A stretch of 64,000 nt of DNA from Mucor racemosus (taxonomy: Eukaryota; Mucoromycota; Mucoromycetes; Mucorales; Mucoraceae): positions 2,108,001 through 2,172,000 of the forward strand of contig JAPEHQ010000002.1 of assembly GCA_027405735.1 (NCBI GenBank). The letters run 5' to 3'. A program made the position numbers and the translations under genes. The notes beneath the pieces are model-generated. The model made no database searches. It was not told where the DNA came from and was given only the letters and a program-made list of their open reading frames with translations. Below are positions 60,071 through 64,000 of this stretch, one piece after another; within the stretch, counting starts at the first letter, position 1, and every line of letters starts with the position of its first letter.

Positions 60071-61728
60071 TTATTCATATTCTGTAAAGCGAGTATGTCC
60101 TGTTGCCTAATAATGTAATTACCATGATAAAATATACTTGGTCAGTTTCAATATGTTGAAATAGAGATATAATAAAACTTACTGCTGCATGATCTTGCGC
60201 ATCTATGTATTATAAAAGCATGACTAAATAAGCAAAGTTCCATTAAATTTTTTAATATTAGACTTACCTTTTTCTCCTTTCAAACCAGTATTGCATTGCT
60301 CACATTTGAGTGTAAAATTGGCAATGTCTGTAAACTTATGGCTCTATTTTATACAACCAAATACAGTATAATTAATATATTGTAACGTTAATACTACAAC
60401 ATAAATTTTACCTTTCTCAATCCGTCAGCCAACTGTTTGGCTGCATCAAGAATTGATTCTTCATTGACAGGGAATCTAGATTGATCGAAATCAGGAGGAC
60501 TATCCGTAGTTGGGGTTAAAGCCAATGCATCATAATCTACACAAGTTATTAAATTCCATCATTTTTTGGATTATAGATTAACTTACGGATACCACTATAG
60601 ACAATCAAAACTCTTTCATCGTAAGATCCTTCCCCAAATTTGTCAATACGACCCGTTTGAACATCGATACTGTCAATTTCTACATGTGCGATTATTGGCT
60701 CCAATTGATCAGTTTAAATTTTAATATACTTACCAACACCAAAATAAGCCGAGAAAATTGCAAGCTCTGCGTAAATGTATTTGTTTAGTATCTGTCGAAA
60801 AAAGATCAATATTATGCGTATAAATATATATACCAATTGCGCCACCCCATGAATTTGGTTTTTGTATCCATTCCATATATTTATCTATGACAATTTTAAT
60901 TTATCGTCGGTCAATTGTACATTTACAGTCATTTCATAATCTAACCTCTTGGTTGTCCTAGTGTTACATCAGAATACATGTCTGGATCATTCTTTATACC
61001 ATCCACAATAACTGCATAGAGGAAATTTAGTGTGGGTTAATTCATGCTATAGTCTAGCAAATTATACCTTTTCTAAGCTCTGGTGATATAGTTGTATCTC
61101 TTCGTAAAACATAACTATGTAATGTGCATGAGGTTTCCAATGCTAACATAAACAATATCGGTTGCTGTAAGTTACCCTAAAAAAATAAAAAAATAGCATC
61201 AATTAGTAATCATTGCCATTACTGAATAAAATCTATTACCAATTGATCTAAATAAACATGAATTGTCATCATCCATAACCTAATGCATATAATTTTAATC
61301 AAGGAACCTGATAAATTGATCCTTATGCAACATACTCTTAATTGTAAAACCCCATTCGCTGTTTGTACAGAACCTTCTTTAAGGGTACTAACGGTGTTAG
61401 ATGGTGCTGTCGATGCGTTGGATTGTTGTTGAGGAGCTACTGTATCCAAAACTTTGATATTAAGTGTATTTCCGTCTCTTAATCCAGCATGAGTCAAAGT
61501 TGCATTTGTATCATTAAAAGGTTTTGGTGGGTATCCTCCTGAAACTAATTTCAAACGAATTGTTAAATATGCATTAATATTGATAATATAACACATACTT
61601 TGAATATCTTGAGCATCAGAAAGACCAATTGCATTTCTGATGCTATTTTTCAAGATGGAAATTGTTTGGTCTTCTTTCACATCAGAAAGAGTTGCCATGC
61701 CTTCAGCGTGTCTTATACGTAATCTCAT
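60071..61728 (-). CDS. otu1: Ubiquitin thioesterase OTU1/YOD1
   Basis: This deubiquitinase acts with Cdc48/p97 in ER-associated degradation. An N-terminal UBX-like domain (MRLRIRHAEGMATLSDV...GGYPPKPFND) leads to the OTU domain with MDDDNSCLFRSIG, where the cysteine is catalytic. WIQKPNSWGGAIELAIFSAY and ERVLIVYSGIHYDALAL follow. The C-terminal C2H2 zinc finger reads CEQCNTGLKGEKDAQDHAAA plus TGH. The catalytic histidine codon is split by an intron (C at the exon end, AT at the next start), so it appears only after splicing. About ten short exons. Start at 61728, stop at 60071. All domains of the family are present. Confidence 0.93.
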
Positions 61729-61938
61729 AATATAAATAAATGGTGAAATGGGAGTTATGTCTTAATCACAGCACATTTTTCCGCGCTTTATTTATACACA
61801 CGGTGCTACAGTAATCAAATGATTTGTTTGCCCGGAACATCAAAATCCTATGCTGGGTGACGACGTGTATTAAAAAAGACATGCCCTTTTAGAATTGGTA
61901 TAATTTTTTTCTCTTTTTACATTAAATATATCTCTAAT

Positions 61939-63957
61939 ATGGACAATATCGACGATCTTATCCTTTCCTTGACTGATAAACAGGCTGAAGACGCAAAAAG
62001 AAGAGATCACGCGTCAAATAGATCCTCTAAAAAGACAAAGAAATAGTAGGTTTCTTTCATTTTAAAATGTAAAATTTTATTAAACTTTTCTATTTTTTAC
62101 AAGCTTATCAGAATCTGAAGATGATGAGGGCGCTTATTCAGATGAAGACGATGTAGGAATTGATGATGACGAAGACATGGAAGACATTGATGAATATGGT
62201 CCTGATTTATATAAAGATGAAGATGATCGCAGAAGGTTAGAATTAAAGCAAGCATGTTCAACAGTATAATAATCATTCATCTTTGATAGATTACAAGCAC
62301 TTCCTGAAGTCGAAAGAGAAAGAATCCTCGCTGAACGTTCAGAAGAAAGACAAAGAAATCTTGAACGTCTGGAAGTTAGAAAGTTGCTTAAAGATGGAAG
62401 AAGAGATGACGCTACTAGACGTAAGCCAATCTGACAAGCGTGGAATAGCATTTTTCTAATAGTAATAATACAATTATAGGTTCTACTCGTTCAAAAGGAA
62501 GTGGTACATCAAGTGCTCTTTCAGAATTGACTAGACGCAGAGAAGAAAAGAATAAAGTTAGGAGTAAACGCCATCGCCGAGATTCACCTAGCCCAGATAG
62601 AAAGAGACGTAGAAGATATGGGGACCAAAGCGATTATGAATATAGTGGAGAAGAATATAACGATTCAGAGGAAGAAACTGAAAAGAAGGTATTATTGCTT
62701 TTGATACGCCCAACAAAAGAAATACTGTAAATGCTCAATCACTATTTTGCATTGCATAGGCTAAAAAGAGAACACCCAACTTGGAAGAGATGCAATCTGT
62801 ATCTGTAACAAGAAGTATGATTGAGAAATGGATATTTGCTCCATTTTTCGAGAATACCGTCATTGGTAATAGCGCATTTTTTTTTTTAGAATTCACGCAG
62901 ATTGTAGTACTAATTTCAGATGTAGGTTGTTTTGTACGTTTATATATCGGTCCTGATCCACAAAAAAAAGTACCCGTTTACAGACTCTGTCAAATTATTG
63001 ATGTAGTTCCATGGCACAAGACATACAAAGTAACCGAAAACACCTACACCAACAAAGCATTTAAAGTAAAGCACGGTAAAGCCGAGAAAGATTTCTCCAT
63101 GGATATCGTATCAAATCAACCAGTAACGCAACAAGAATTTTCTCGTTTCTTGACAACATTGGAAAGTGATCGTGTTCGTGTTCCAACTATTGATCAAATT
63201 GAGCAAAAGGCAGCAGATTTAAAGCAAGCTAGAGAGTATGTCTTGAACGACAAAGAAGTAAACGAAATGATTGAAAAGAAGAAGGCTGTTAAAGGCTCAT
63301 CTGTGAATGCAGCCATGGAAAAAGCACAATTACTTGCCCGATTGGAACATGCTAAAGCTTATAATGAAGTCGATAAGGTGTTGAAATTGTCAAGGGAATT
63401 GAAAGAGTTGGAGGAAAGAATTGCTCTCGCTGAAGGTGCCCAACAAAATGTTTGGGCTGATATTAATAGTAGAAACAGAAACAGAGATAGAATCGAAGTT
63501 CATGAAGCTGAACGTCGTGCTACTGAAACTAGAAGAAAAGCATTGTTGGAAAATACAAAGGCTGCTGCTGCCGCTGCTGCTGCACTCGCTGCAACATCTG
63601 ATGATGCTACTGCTGCTGCTGCCGCTGCTGCTGCACTCGCTGCAACATCTGATGATGCTACTGCTGCTGCAAATACTATGACTACAGCTTTATCAACCAA
63701 AGAAACGTAAATGTGTTTATATCCATCTATATAAAATGCTTTTTTACTTATTCATTTTCTTTTCTTTAAACAGAGCCACTGATTCATCCTTGATGCCTGT
63801 GGAAGGAACAAGTAAGCCTTTGGCAAAATTGGTTACCTTAAGTAGAGATGCTTTGAATGTTGGAGAAGCTACATCTCATCAAACCGATTACGAAAAACTT
63901 GTTAGTAGAGTCGCCTTAGAAATCCATATCGAACTTTTGGAAGAGGGTTCAGCTTAA
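61939..63957 (+). CDS. rtf1: RTF1, Plus3-domain subunit of the Paf1 elongation complex
   Basis: RTF1 ties the Paf1 complex to RNA polymerase II and promotes H2B ubiquitination. The start MDNIDDLILSLTDKQAEDAK is followed by an acidic stretch, a basic Arg/Ser-rich stretch (RRDSPSPDRKRRRRYG) and the Plus3 domain: MIEKWIFAPFFENTVIGCFV, RLYIGPDPQKKVPVYRLCQI and VTENTYTNKAFKVKHGKAEK. A coiled coil (LLARLEHAKAYNEVDKVLKL) comes next. An alanine-rich insert at about 63560-63665 consists of two tandem copies of AAAAAALAATSDDAT. At least seven exons. Mid-gene, an intron splits the Plus3 domain after VIG. Start at 61939, stop at 63957. Confidence 0.92.
63561..63662 (+). repeat. 51-bp tandem duplication encoding Ala-rich segment of RTF1
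   Basis: Two consecutive, nearly identical 51-bp units encode alanine-rich sequence ending AATSDDAT. The near identity of the units, including at third codon positions, suggests a recent in-frame duplication. Confidence 0.85.
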
Positions 63958-64000
63958 AAAATTGTAAAATATATATTAATAAAATGATTCGACTCTAAAC

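Noticed and set aside
63500..63700. Minus-strand alanine-rich ORF opposite RTF1
   Set aside because: The GCT/AGC repeats give alanine on both strands; it mirrors the RTF1 insert.
1..64000. CRISPR array, operon or bacterial contamination
   Set aside because: No regularly spaced repeats with unique spacers; genes have spliceosomal introns and eukaryotic families throughout.

Overview
The window looks like nuclear chromosomal DNA of an early-diverging filamentous fungus, most likely Mucoromycota/Mucorales-like. The reasons are strong AT richness, genes split by many short GT-AG introns (about 45-80 nt), an L1-type LINE with two ORFs, and a gene set typical of fungi (OTU1, RTF1, SUS1, NAA10, RAD18, RAD21, CCC2). 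I cannot name the species from sequence alone.

Layout. Positions 1-8.1 kb carry two minus-strand genes: an ADCY10-like soluble adenylyl cyclase, cut by the left edge, and an amino-acid permease. Positions 8.1-19.9 kb hold no intact gene. This is a repeat-rich island with a Tc1/mariner-type MITE, a GCTCG palindrome-cluster element, nested and duplicated unclassified repeats, and the first copy of a roughly 1.1-1.5 kb dispersed repeat. Positions 19.9-28.4 kb contain RAD18, a G-alpha subunit, a secreted I9-type inhibitor, a decayed Ca2+/H+ antiporter fragment and the cohesin kleisin RAD21. Positions 28.9-35.6 kb are repeat copy B plus a near-complete LINE with one premature stop in ORF2. Positions 35.8-44.7 kb contain a decayed gene fragment, a DUF4203 membrane protein, a copper P-type ATPase with seven HMA domains and a small secreted cysteine protein. 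Repeat copy C lies at 45.5-46.6 kb. Positions 47.4-56.9 kb form a compact block: SUS1, NAA10, an importin-13-like karyopherin, an unrecognised low-complexity protein and an F-box/LRR protein. Positions 57.8-59.9 kb are repeat copy D, split by a 5'-truncated LINE. Positions 60-64 kb carry OTU1/YOD1 and RTF1.

The genes are mostly unrelated housekeeping functions rather than a cluster. Loose themes are signalling (adenylyl cyclase and G-alpha), ubiquitin and DNA-damage biology (RAD18, OTU1, F-box), and chromatin or transcription (RTF1, SUS1, RAD21). I see no CRISPR array, rRNA or convincing tRNA. The most unusual material is the dispersed repeat family A-D, hit twice by the same LINE at nearly the same internal A-rich site, the GCTCG foldback-like element, and the nested repeat at 14.4-16.3 kb. 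Among genes, the notable points are the seven-HMA copper ATPase with a cysteine cluster in its cytosolic loop, an 11-nt microexon in the cyclase active site, and the 10-bp tail-to-tail SUS1/NAA10 arrangement.
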